In this document: positions 31,349-39,918 of the stretch, one piece after another
Layout: the number at the start of each line of letters is the position of its first letter
Position numbering within the stretch: position 1 is the first letter of the stretch
Assembly (NCBI RefSeq): GCF_018866345.1
Contig: NZ_CP076443.1
Location: 271,501 to 335,500 of the forward strand
From: Gemella sp. zg-570
Lineage (GTDB): Bacteria > Bacillota > Bacilli > Staphylococcales > Gemellaceae
Direction of reading: 5' to 3'
DNA: 64,000 nucleotides
Translations under genes and position numbers: made by a program
The notes under the pieces: model-generated
Told to the model about the DNA's origin: nothing
What the model saw: only the letters and a program-made list of their open reading frames with translations
Databases searched by the model: none

Positions 31349-32362
31349 ATGTTTGAAAATTATTCTTTAGCAGATTTATTTGCTAATATATATAAAAAAT
31401 TAAGGGTAAACATTATAGGAGCATTAATTATATATTTATTGATAGCTCTACCTTTAATTTATAAAACAATAAATACTAAAACTGTAAGCAATGTAAATTC
31501 CAACTTTTCTAGTTACGTCATTTACAAAATATCTACTCCACAGACCACTTCTGAAAAAAAAATAAATAATGTCTATGGTGGATATAGTGATTTTTATTCT
31601 AAAATAATATCTGCTAACATTAATGGAGCTTATTTATTTAATGATTCTAAAGAAGAGGACTTAAAAAAATATGCAGCAACATTAGGAAGTGATGCAACAG
31701 TACTTAAAAATTCAAATATAGATTATTGGATAAAAAAAATAAAAATTAATCCTTTAGAAGAAAATAAGGGAGTTTCAGTAGAAATACTTACTCCTAATAA
31801 AGAATTGAATTTATTTATTGAAGGTAAGATAGATAGTATAATTAAAAATTATTCAGGCGTTTATAGCGATGTAACTATTGAAAAATTAAATACGGTATAT
31901 TCTAATTCATCAAGTTCAGAAAATATGGAAATAACTTATAGTAAAAAACAGTTAGTAATTAAATTAGCATTAATTGGGGTATTGACTTTAATATTTGTTG
32001 CTGGTGTGAATTTCTTACTATATATATTTAATCCAACAATTAATAGAATAGGAGATTACAATAGATACAAGGAAGTTAAAAAAGTTTTTGATATTACTTC
32101 TTCAAAAGATATAGCTGTCGTTACTAAATATTTTTCTAATGATATTACACTTATAACTACAAATAAACTTGTACATAAAAAAGTAATAAAAGCAGGATAT
32201 AATATAAAATTATTAAGATCTGTAAGTGATTTTGAGGGAATTTTAAATCCTATATTTGTAGAAGAGTATGGAAGCACAAGATATAAAAATTTTGAAAAAG
32301 CCTTGCAACAGTTAAATAATTTTGATAAAAAAATATTAGGTATAATTTCTTATGAATTATAA
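31349..32362 (+). CDS. Wzz-like two-TM membrane protein (possible chain-length regulator)
   Basis: Topology seen: a short cytoplasmic start, TM1 (about 22-40, NIIGALIIYLLIALPLIY), an external domain of some 165 residues, TM2 (about 208-230) and a cytoplasmic tail of about 105 residues. This is the layout of polysaccharide co-polymerases (Wzz/CapA), but I see no Walker motif and no tyrosine-rich tail in the cytoplasmic part. Position directly after the Wzy-like gene, 5 bases apart with its own AAGGAG, supports a role in setting chain length. The sequence itself is divergent, so the family call is tentative. Confidence 0.55.
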   Translation: MFENYSLADLFANIYKKLRVNIIGALIIYLLIALPLIYKTINTKTVSNVNSNFSSYVIYKISTPQTTSEKKINNVYGGYSDFYSKIISANINGAYLFNDSKEEDLKKYAATLGSDATVLKNSNIDYWIKKIKINPLEENKGVSVEILTPNKELNLFIEGKIDSIIKNYSGVYSDVTIEKLNTVYSNSSSSENMEITYSKKQLVIKLALIGVLTLIFVAGVNFLLYIFNPTINRIGDYNRYKEVKKVFDITSSKDIAVVTKYFSNDITLITTNKLVHKKVIKAGYNIKLLRSVSDFEGILNPIFVEEYGSTRYKNFEKALQQLNNFDKKILGIISYEL

Positions 32363-32413
32363 TATTTAATTAAAATCCTTGTATAATATAATAATATTTT
32401 CTTAATATATTTG

Positions 32414-32453
32414 AAAAAAATAGTAACTAAAATTTTTAGTTACTATTTTTTTT
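32414..32453. terminator. Bidirectional terminator between converging operons
   Basis: Stem AAATAGTAACTAAAA / TTTTAGTTACTATTT with A-run and T-run on either side, serving the forward polymerase genes and the reverse licD. The licD stop codon (32436-32438) lies inside the stem. Confidence 0.85.
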
Positions 32454-33248
32454 ATCTGTATAATAAGCATAAAATTTATGGGGTACTTGTTCAGATTTTT
32501 TTGGTAATTTCATGTAATCATTGTACAAGTAGGTTAAAACTTCATCATAATTTTTAGGGGCTGGGAATTTATGATTTTCAAATTCTAATTCTATTAATTC
32601 TCTTCCTGTATTAAGAGGTAAAATATCCTTCTCTTTATTTTTGGATATAATAAATGCGGAAAAAGTGGGCTTATTTGAAGTGTATTTTTTTATTATTTTT
32701 TCTATTACTTTAGCAAAAAATTTAGGATGGATAGGTCTTACTAGGTACCACATAATAATCCTGCATAAATCTTTTATTTTACTGTCCTTGTATGTAACAT
32801 TTTCTTTTTTAATAAATGATAGATATTTTAAACTTTCAAAGAAATAACTTATATTAATAACTTTTTTGTTATCAAAATAGTCTAGGGGGAATATATCAAT
32901 AAAAATTCCAGAATCATAACTTTTTGTTAAATCACTGTAAATTATTTTAGTTTCTGAGTTGTGAATTTTAATAAAGTTATTAAAATAATTTTTTTCACTT
33001 TCTAGTGAAAGTATTTTATATTTAGAAGTATCATTTTTAAATAGTTTAATAAATTTATTATAATTTTCTCTAGTCATTGTTATATCTATATCATCATCCC
33101 AGGGGATAAAACCCTTATGTCTTACAGCTCCTAAAAGAGTTCCGTAATTTATAAAATATTCAATATTATTTTTTTTGCAAAAACCATCTATATAAATTAA
33201 TATGTCTAATCCTATTTTTTTTATTTCATTTAATTCTAATTTTTTCAT
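32436..33248 (-). CDS. licD: LicD-family phosphocholine transferase
   Basis: Transfers phosphocholine from CDP-choline to a sugar of the teichoic acid precursor. Seen: the nucleotidyltransferase-like LicD signature YGTLLGAVRHKGFIPWDDD (35-53) and the following DITM; GIFIDIFPLD in the middle; 270 residues, as in LicD1/LicD2. Only one licD is found here, whereas pneumococcus has two or three, so the repeat may carry a single PCho, or other copies lie elsewhere. It starts inside the stop of the upstream flippase gene (ATGA), so the two are coupled. Confidence 0.9.
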   Translation of the reverse strand: MKKLELNEIKKIGLDILIYIDGFCKKNNIEYFINYGTLLGAVRHKGFIPWDDDIDITMTRENYNKFIKLFKNDTSKYKILSLESEKNYFNNFIKIHNSETKIIYSDLTKSYDSGIFIDIFPLDYFDNKKVINISYFFESLKYLSFIKKENVTYKDSKIKDLCRIIMWYLVRPIHPKFFAKVIEKIIKKYTSNKPTFSAFIISKNKEKDILPLNTGRELIELEFENHKFPAPKNYDEVLTYLYNDYMKLPKKSEQVPHKFYAYYTDKKNSN

Positions 33249-34732
33249 TTTGCCAGCCTTTTTATTTTACCTTTTATAAAGTATATAGTATCATAAAGCA
33301 TTTTATCTTTCGATATGTATAAAATTAAGAAATAAATTAGTCCACAAGAAATTATTTTTATAGCAATACTTAGTATAGTTATTTTATTTATGATAATACT
33401 ATGTGGAATAAATTTTTCTACAATTAATGATACTACAAAAAATGTTGAAGAAATTATGGTGTATTTTAAAAAGTTTTGAAGTAAGTTTTTTAAATTCATT
33501 ATATTTTTTCTAATAATAAATTGCACATAGAGTATTACAACTATTATTTCGGCTACTATGGTTGTCATGATGTAGTATTCAGGTGAGAATAAATTATTAT
33601 AGAAGAGTAGAGAATTTAGGGCGAGATTGCTTAAACCCCCAATGGCAATATACAGAGCTAGTTTTTTTTCATAACCTTGTACAAATAAAATTTGAATACC
33701 TATTATATTATCTAAGGCCAAAATTAATGCTCTTATTGCAAATATTGATGTAACTATTCCAGCTGATAAGAATTTATCTCCCCCATAAATAAGAGTAGCT
33801 TCTGTCCCTAAAATCATAAGTCCAAAGCTTATAGGAGTTATTAGAAATAAAAAAAACTGACTTCCCTTATTTATTAAATTGGTATAATCTTCAATTTTAT
33901 TTTCTCCCCAATAGTAGCTTAATCTAGGTATATTAACACTTATGGCACCACTTATAACACCTGTAATTAGCATAACTATATTATAAGATACTACATAGTC
34001 TGATATATTTGTAGATACAGGAGAGTTTGTTAAAAATATTCTATCTAAATAGATATATAGCATATTTAGATTGGATAGTAATAAAATTGTAAATAGGGGG
34101 GATAGTAATTTTAATAAGTTTTTAATTTTAATTTTAACAAACTTAACTTCTTTTTTTATCCATATAAAACTTATTAGCATATTTAAAATTTCTGCTAGGG
34201 TCATTATTGAAACGTAGGGTAATACGTCGTCAGCATCTTTTATGAGAGTAAAGGTTAATGTGAATATTGTTAATCTTACTACTATAGTCTTGTATAAAAT
34301 AAAAGTATAATTTTCAAATGCTTCATTTATCCATTCTATATATAGGAATTGACATAATATTTGGAGACCTAGTATAGAATAAACATATATTTGAATATTA
34401 TTTTTATAATCTAAAAAATTTGTTACGTAAGTATAGTATATCAAAGATGTTATTAAGGTCGATATTACAGACAAAAAAAATAGTTCTGAAAATAATTCAT
34501 TCCTTTTTTTTATATTGTTTTTTACCTTGCTTATAGCTCTAACTCCATAGGTATATATTCCAAATGTGGCAAAAGGAATAAATAGTTGAGCTATGGTGTT
34601 TGATGCATCAAATAAACTTATATTTTCCTTTGATAATGTTCTAGCAATATAGGGTCCTGTAATCAAGGGGGATAGGATATTTAAAACTCTTACTGTAACA
34701 GATGCTAGGGCGTTTATTTTTAAATTCTTCAC
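33245..34732 (-). CDS. TacF/Wzx-like lipid-linked oligosaccharide flippase
   Basis: A membrane protein of 495 residues with about 12-14 helices that should flip undecaprenyl-linked teichoic-acid units. Seen: VTVRVLNILSPLITGPYIAR at the start, FATFGIYTYGVRAISK, and the PST/MOP-family layout. Co-occurrence with licD in one operon, divergent from licA-licB, mirrors the pneumococcal lic1/lic2 arrangement where TacF passes only PCho-decorated chains. Whether this protein has the same selectivity cannot be read from sequence. The start is GTG, 8 bases after GGAG on the reverse strand. Confidence 0.85.
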   Translation of the reverse strand: MKNLKINALASVTVRVLNILSPLITGPYIARTLSKENISLFDASNTIAQLFIPFATFGIYTYGVRAISKVKNNIKKRNELFSELFFLSVISTLITSLIYYTYVTNFLDYKNNIQIYVYSILGLQILCQFLYIEWINEAFENYTFILYKTIVVRLTIFTLTFTLIKDADDVLPYVSIMTLAEILNMLISFIWIKKEVKFVKIKIKNLLKLLSPLFTILLLSNLNMLYIYLDRIFLTNSPVSTNISDYVVSYNIVMLITGVISGAISVNIPRLSYYWGENKIEDYTNLINKGSQFFLFLITPISFGLMILGTEATLIYGGDKFLSAGIVTSIFAIRALILALDNIIGIQILFVQGYEKKLALYIAIGGLSNLALNSLLFYNNLFSPEYYIMTTIVAEIIVVILYVQFIIRKNIMNLKNLLQNFLKYTIISSTFFVVSLIVEKFIPHSIIINKITILSIAIKIISCGLIYFLILYISKDKMLYDTIYFIKGKIKRLAK

Positions 34733-34812
34733 TATTAATTCTCCTAAAAAATATTTATTAATTATAACACATTATTGATTACTTGTTAATAAATTTTAAA
34801 TATAAGTCTACT

Positions 34813-34823
34813 TGTGGTATAAT
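34813..34823 (+). promoter_or_regulatory. Extended -10 promoter of licA-licB
   Basis: TGGTATAAT (TGn plus TATAAT at 34818-34823) within the divergent 130-base gap; the matching -35 position holds only a weak TTTAAA. Confidence 0.5.
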
Positions 34824-34863
34824 TATTTTGATTTAGAATTTTATTATTAGGAGAGTGAGTTAT

Positions 34864-35730
34864 TTGAATTATAAAGAAATTATAAAGATTTTTGATAAAA
34901 ATTTTTCTCAAGATGTAAATAATATAGAAGTAATAGGAGGAATGACTAACTACAATTATTTAGTCGAAACAAATAAAAAAAAATATATACTTAAATTTTT
35001 TGGTAGGGGAACAGAAAAATTAATTAGCAGAGAGTTGGAGAAAAAAAATTTAGAGATAGTAAAATTATTTAATCTTGATGTTAATAATTATATATTTGAT
35101 ATAAAACAAGGTATAGAAATAAATGAATATATTGAAAATGCAATTACTTATGATGAAAAAATAATAAAAACAAAATTATCTTCTATATCTAAAATATTAC
35201 AAATAGTTCATTTGTCAAAACCACAATTTAATTCAAAATTTGATATTTTTTTTGAAATTGAAAAGTATGAAAGTTTGATAGAAAATTCTATACCTTATAA
35301 AAATTATAAAGAAATTAAGTTAGAAATAATAAAATTAAAGGAAGAATTAAACAAGATAGGACTTGATTACAAAAATTGTCATATAGACCTGGTTCCTGAA
35401 AATTTTATTGAAGATACTAAGGGTAGAATATATCTTATTGATTGGGAGTATTGTGCAGTAAATGATCCTATGTGGGATATAGCATCCCTATTTTTAGAAT
35501 CTAATTTTATAAAATCAGAGGAAGAAGAATTTTTTAATTTTTATAAAACTGAAAAAACTCCTATAAATCAGCAAAAGATATTTATATATAAAATTTTGCA
35601 AGATATTCTTTGGAGTTTGTGGACGGTTTATAAAGAAGAACAAGGTACATTTTTCGGTACTTACGGGAGAGATAGATATGAAAGAATGTTAAAGAACTTA
35701 GAGGAGTATAAGGCAAGATATGAAAAATAA
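34864..35730 (+). CDS. licA: LicA-like choline/ethanolamine kinase
   Basis: Phosphorylates imported choline with ATP, the first step to CDP-choline. Seen: an APH-type kinase fold with the Brenner motif CHIDLVPENF (His173, Asp175, Asn180) and the metal-binding LIDWEYC just after it; GGMTNYNYLVE in the N-lobe. The catalytic residues are intact, unlike the kinase domain fused to LicC at 41304. A GTG at 34855 lies only one base after AGGAG; the TTG at 34864 has a 10-base spacer, so I choose it (288 residues). The end overlaps licB by 11 bases. Confidence 0.88.
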   Translation: MNYKEIIKIFDKNFSQDVNNIEVIGGMTNYNYLVETNKKKYILKFFGRGTEKLISRELEKKNLEIVKLFNLDVNNYIFDIKQGIEINEYIENAITYDEKIIKTKLSSISKILQIVHLSKPQFNSKFDIFFEIEKYESLIENSIPYKNYKEIKLEIIKLKEELNKIGLDYKNCHIDLVPENFIEDTKGRIYLIDWEYCAVNDPMWDIASLFLESNFIKSEEEEFFNFYKTEKTPINQQKIFIYKILQDILWSLWTVYKEEQGTFFGTYGRDRYERMLKNLEEYKARYEK

Positions 35731-36598
35731 AAGTAAAGTATATATAGGTTTATTTTCTGGCTTATTTTGGGGGATGGGTCTTACTTTAAGCGGCTTATTA
35801 TTTTCTATTTTTGATGTTTCGCCATTTTTAGTTTCGCTTGTTCATGATTTTTTCAGTCTTATTTTTTTAGGGCTATTAATAGTTATAAAATATGGGAAGA
35901 TAAATTTTAAAATATTTTCTAGTATGAAAAATTACAGCTTAGTTCTTGCGGCTATTTTAGCTGGTCCTTTAGGTATGCAGTTTAATTTATATGCCGTTAA
36001 ATATCTTGGTGCAGGCTTTGCTTCGTCAGTTACTGCCATATATCCTGGCTTAGCTGTGGTCTTATCAATAATATTTTTAAAAAATAAGGTTAATAAAGAA
36101 ACTATTTTTGGAATAATTCTTATAGTGCTAGCTTTGTTTTCTCAAACATTTGAAATAAGTAGTGGAGCAAGAACATATTTAGGAATTTTATTTGGTCTAT
36201 TATGTGCTTTGTCTTGGGCTAGTGAGAGTGTATTATCATCTTATGCGATGGATAATGATTTAAGACCCATAGAGGCTCTGTTTATACGTCAAACTACATC
36301 TTTTCTAGCCTATTTACTAATAATAATTTTTAATAAGGTAGATTTTAATTTTGTTGCAAAAGGTAATTTTATATTAATAGTAGTAGGTATGGTTTTAGCA
36401 AATATGCTTTCTTATCTATTATATTATGCTGCCATAAATTATTTGCAGGCTTCAAAAGCTACGGGACTAAATGTTACCTATGTAATTTGGACAGCAGTAT
36501 TTTCATTTATTATTTTAGGAACAGATTTGACTATAAGAACAATTATTAGCTCATTTGTAATAATTTTAGGAGTTTATATTATTATAAGAGAGAAGTAA
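35720..36598 (+). CDS. licB: LicB-like choline permease (EamA/DMT family)
   Basis: Imports choline (possibly other quaternary amines) for PCho synthesis. Seen: ten hydrophobic helices in two EamA repeats, with GLFSGLFWGMGLTLSGLL at the start and GLLCALSWASESVLSSYAMD opening the second repeat; 292 residues, typical for LicB. It overlaps licA by 11 bases with GGAG inside licA, so translation is coupled. A hairpin terminator follows before the next gene. Confidence 0.88.
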   Translation: MKNKSKVYIGLFSGLFWGMGLTLSGLLFSIFDVSPFLVSLVHDFFSLIFLGLLIVIKYGKINFKIFSSMKNYSLVLAAILAGPLGMQFNLYAVKYLGAGFASSVTAIYPGLAVVLSIIFLKNKVNKETIFGIILIVLALFSQTFEISSGARTYLGILFGLLCALSWASESVLSSYAMDNDLRPIEALFIRQTTSFLAYLLIIIFNKVDFNFVAKGNFILIVVGMVLANMLSYLLYYAAINYLQASKATGLNVTYVIWTAVFSFIILGTDLTIRTIISSFVIILGVYIIIREK

Positions 36599-36658
36599 AT
36601 ATACATTTACATATTTTTGTGTAAATTGCATAAATAAGTTTAAAAATAAAGATTTTTA

Positions 36659-36698
36659 TTTTACCACAGTAATAATTTGAATACTGTGGTAAATTTTA
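36659..36698 (+). terminator. Terminator of licA-licB
   Basis: Stem TTTACCACAGTA / TACTGTGGTAAA with about a 9-base loop, then TTTTAT. Confidence 0.85.
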
Positions 36699-36758
36699 TA
36701 TAATATATCTATCAGGAATATGGTATACTATTTTATAATTAAAGATTAAGGAGATATT

Positions 36759-37748
36759 ATGTATTTAACTATAGCTGTTGCAGTTTATAATGGAGAAAAT
36801 TATTTAGAACGTTGTTTAAATTCAATTTCTAAATCAATAGAAAATTATAAGGGTAATAAAGAAGTTGAAGTATTAGTAATAAATGATGGATCAAAAGATA
36901 ATAGTGAAGTTATTTTAAGAAACTATTCAAATATTTTTAAAAATTATGTATTAATTAATAAAGAAAATGGTGGATTAAGTTCTGTAAGAAATTATGCTGT
37001 TGAAAATGCTAAGGGAAAATTTTTATGGATGATTGATGTGGATGATGAAATAATAGAAGATGCTGTATCTAATGTTTTAGATAGGATAGATTCTGATATA
37101 AATATATTTAATTATACTCAGATATCAAATAAAAAAATTCAAGTAAGCCTAGATAGAATAATTTTGCAAAAAGATTTCATTCTATCAGATAATAAGAAAA
37201 TATTATTAACAGCTCCGTCTTCTTGGAAATTTATTTTTAATACAGAATTTATAAGAAATACAAATTTAAAATTCTTGGATAGGACATTATATGAAGATTT
37301 GAACATAAGTCCGAAATTACTAACCGAAGCAAAAAGCATAAGTAGTTTTGACATTGATATATATAAATATTATATTAATAGTAACTCTATTATGACAAAT
37401 AAGGATATAGAAAAGAAAAAAGATATATTTATCGTCATGAAAGATTTAAAGAAATACTTTGAAGAAAAAAATATTTTAGATACATATTATGCAGAACTAG
37501 AATATTTACACATTCATCATATGCTATATGTAAGTTACGTTTCTATTATACAAATTGATAAAAATTCTAAAGTTTTAAAGGAACTTCGTGATTATGTAAA
37601 TAATATTTATCATAGCTGGCTAAATAATAAGTATTTACAAAAAGAAAATATTATGAAGAGGACTATTTTAAAATATGTATATAGTGATAATAGATTGTTA
37701 GTAATATCATTATTAAAAATAAAAGAAATATTACAAAAATTTTTATAA
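36759..37748 (+). CDS. GT2-family glycosyltransferase
   Basis: A GT-A-type transferase of 329 residues. Seen: TIAVAVYNGENYLERCLNSI, INDGSKDNS, ENGGLSSVRNYAVENAKGK and the metal-binding DVDD (93-96); the C-terminal half has no obvious membrane segment. An extended -10 TGGTATACT (36721-36729) and AAGGAG lie upstream, so it starts a new transcription unit that continues through the GT4, sulfotransferase-like and second GT2 genes. Sugar specificity is unknown. Confidence 0.87.
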   Translation: MYLTIAVAVYNGENYLERCLNSISKSIENYKGNKEVEVLVINDGSKDNSEVILRNYSNIFKNYVLINKENGGLSSVRNYAVENAKGKFLWMIDVDDEIIEDAVSNVLDRIDSDINIFNYTQISNKKIQVSLDRIILQKDFILSDNKKILLTAPSSWKFIFNTEFIRNTNLKFLDRTLYEDLNISPKLLTEAKSISSFDIDIYKYYINSNSIMTNKDIEKKKDIFIVMKDLKKYFEEKNILDTYYAELEYLHIHHMLYVSYVSIIQIDKNSKVLKELRDYVNNIYHSWLNNKYLQKENIMKRTILKYVYSDNRLLVISLLKIKEILQKFL

Positions 37749-37763
37749 TAAAAGGGACATTAA

Positions 37764-38864
37764 ATGAAAAAAATATTATTTACAGTATGGACAACCAGAG
37801 AGGGTGGCGGTGCTGAAAAAATTTTGTCTAATCTAACTAGAGAGTTAGAAAAAAAATACGACATAGATGTCTTAGAAGTTGGAAAATTTAATAATCATAA
37901 AGTTAATCTAGGTGAAAAAACAAGATTATTAAAGCCCCTACTTAATAAAATTGATGATAGGAGAATAAAATATCTTTTTAAGAGACTTTTCTTTGAGTAT
38001 GTTCCTAATCTATATAAAAGGGTTAGATGCCGAAAAAAATATGATTATGAAATAGCCTTTAATTATCTTTATCCTGCTTATTTAATAAATAAAAATACAA
38101 AAAGTATTGCCTGGAATCATGGAAGTATTGAAAATTTACTAGATGAAAAAGAAAAATTTAATAAAATAAAATACGGTAAGGCCTTAAAAAATATTGATAG
38201 AATAGTAGCAATATCAAATAAAACTCAGCAGTCGATAGTTGATGTTTATCCTGAATATGAAGATAAGGTAGTAAAAATATATAATGGCTATGACTTTTCA
38301 GATATAATTAAAAATTCTAAAGAAGAAGTTGAGTATGAAAAAGATTCTTTATTGTTTTTAGGAAGATTAGAAGAAGCTAAGGGGATAAAAAGATTATTGA
38401 ATATCTACTTAGAACTAGTTAAAAAAGATATAAAACAAAAATTATATTTATTAGGAGAAGGTGAATTAAAGTCTTGGGTTGAGGATTTTATTAAAGAAAA
38501 TTCTTTAGAAGATAGAGTAATTTTATTAGGTTACAAATCTAATCCATATCCTTATATAAAATCTTCATCCTATATTTTAATGACTTCAAAAGGTGAAGGG
38601 TTTCCTACCGTTTTTGTTGAAGGTTTAGCACTAGGAGTTGGATTTGTTAGCACAAATGTAGGAGGAGTAGAAGAATTATCTAATTTAGGTAAGTGTGGTT
38701 TTGTTAATGACTACGATAGAGAGTTAATAAATTATTTAGCTAGCGAGTTAAAAAAAGATAAGAAAGATAGATTAATCAAAAAAGAATCTTGTTTAGGTCA
38801 TGTTGAAAATTATACATTAGAAAAGCAAGTTTCAAGTTTAATTAATTTACTTGAGGAGATATAA
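37764..38864 (+). CDS. GT4-family glycosyltransferase (GT-B fold)
   Basis: Retaining glycosyltransferase of 366 residues. Seen: the acceptor loop TTREGGGAEKILSNL (GGGAE), WNHG in the N-domain, FLGRLEEAKG opening the donor domain, and the EX7E pair Glu278 and Glu286 in EGFPTVFVEG. Starts 15 bases after the GT2 gene; the next ORF begins 1 base after its stop. Donor and acceptor unknown. Confidence 0.9.
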   Translation: MKKILFTVWTTREGGGAEKILSNLTRELEKKYDIDVLEVGKFNNHKVNLGEKTRLLKPLLNKIDDRRIKYLFKRLFFEYVPNLYKRVRCRKKYDYEIAFNYLYPAYLINKNTKSIAWNHGSIENLLDEKEKFNKIKYGKALKNIDRIVAISNKTQQSIVDVYPEYEDKVVKIYNGYDFSDIIKNSKEEVEYEKDSLLFLGRLEEAKGIKRLLNIYLELVKKDIKQKLYLLGEGELKSWVEDFIKENSLEDRVILLGYKSNPYPYIKSSSYILMTSKGEGFPTVFVEGLALGVGFVSTNVGGVEELSNLGKCGFVNDYDRELINYLASELKKDKKDRLIKKESCLGHVENYTLEKQVSSLINLLEEI

Positions 38865-38865
38865 T

Positions 38866-39900
38866 ATGAGTAAAAAAATTATTGTACCCACAGGCTATAT
38901 GGGAAGTGGTTCATCTGCAGTAACAGATATACTGCGTGAATATAAGGGGATAAACACAAAAAATGCAGACTATGAATATATATTTTTACATATGCCAGAT
39001 GGAGTTTTTGACTTGGAAGATAAGTTATTATTAAATAATAATGCTCTTAGAAGTGATGAAGCCATTAAAAATTTTAGGAATAAAATTAGTGATTTATATT
39101 CTTTAAGAGGTTGGTGGCCTGGTAATTATAAAAAATATGTATCGGCTAACTTTTTAGATATAGTAGATAAGTATATTCAAAAAATTAAATTTGATAGTTT
39201 TAGTGGAGTTTGGTACTATAATGAAAAATATAGGGGCTTTAAACTTTATAAAAGAGCTATAATCAATAGAAGTCTAAAACTTTTTAATAAGCCACCTAAA
39301 TTAGATAAATTTGATATAGAGTACACATTTATAAAAGAGGATAAATTTTATCAATATACAGGAGAATTTATAGAAGATTTTGTAGAGGAATTAAATAAAG
39401 ATAGTGAAAAGGATATAGTATTAGACCAACTTTTATTGCCTCACAATGTATATAGGTTGGATAATTATGCTAAGTATTTAGATATTAAGGTTGTGATAGT
39501 AGAAAGAGATCCCAGAGATGTTTTCATCATGAACAAATATGTATGGGTTAAAAATGGGGTACCAGTCTTATATCCTGAAGACGTTTATAAATTTTGTCGC
39601 TATTATAAAGAAATGAGAGAGAATGAAAGAAAAAATAATTATGAGGTTTTAAGAATAAAATTTGAAGACTTAATTTTTAACTATGATAATAGTATAAAAA
39701 TGATAGAGGCTTACCTAAATTTAGATTCTACTAATCATATAAAGAAAAGAAAATATTTTAATCCTGATATTTCAATAAATAATATTCAAATTTATAAGCA
39801 AGAAAAATATAAAGAGGAAGTAGCAGTAATTGAGAAAGAATTAGAAAATTATCTTCATATTACAAATAAAGAGGTAGTTTCTAATGCAAATCCTTTTTAG
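38866..39900 (+). CDS. Sulfotransferase-like P-loop protein
   Basis: 344 residues with features of PAPS-dependent sulfotransferases: an N-terminal P-loop-like VPTGYMGSGSSAVTDIL (7-23) for the 5'-phosphosulfate, and VIVERDPRDVFIMNKY, with Arg214 and Arg217 in the place of the 3'-phosphate-binding strand-helix. The usual Ser of that helix is absent. If active, it would sulfate a sugar or transfer another group within the glycan; a kinase-like role is also possible. A TTG at 38851 opens the frame earlier, but the ATG at 38866 sits 7 bases after AGGAG. Tightly packed between a GT4 and a GT2 gene. Confidence 0.6.
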   Translation: MSKKIIVPTGYMGSGSSAVTDILREYKGINTKNADYEYIFLHMPDGVFDLEDKLLLNNNALRSDEAIKNFRNKISDLYSLRGWWPGNYKKYVSANFLDIVDKYIQKIKFDSFSGVWYYNEKYRGFKLYKRAIINRSLKLFNKPPKLDKFDIEYTFIKEDKFYQYTGEFIEDFVEELNKDSEKDIVLDQLLLPHNVYRLDNYAKYLDIKVVIVERDPRDVFIMNKYVWVKNGVPVLYPEDVYKFCRYYKEMRENERKNNYEVLRIKFEDLIFNYDNSIKMIEAYLNLDSTNHIKKRKYFNPDISINNIQIYKQEKYKEEVAVIEKELENYLHITNKEVVSNANPF

Positions 39901-39918
39901 AAAAAACAGAGGTGGCTT

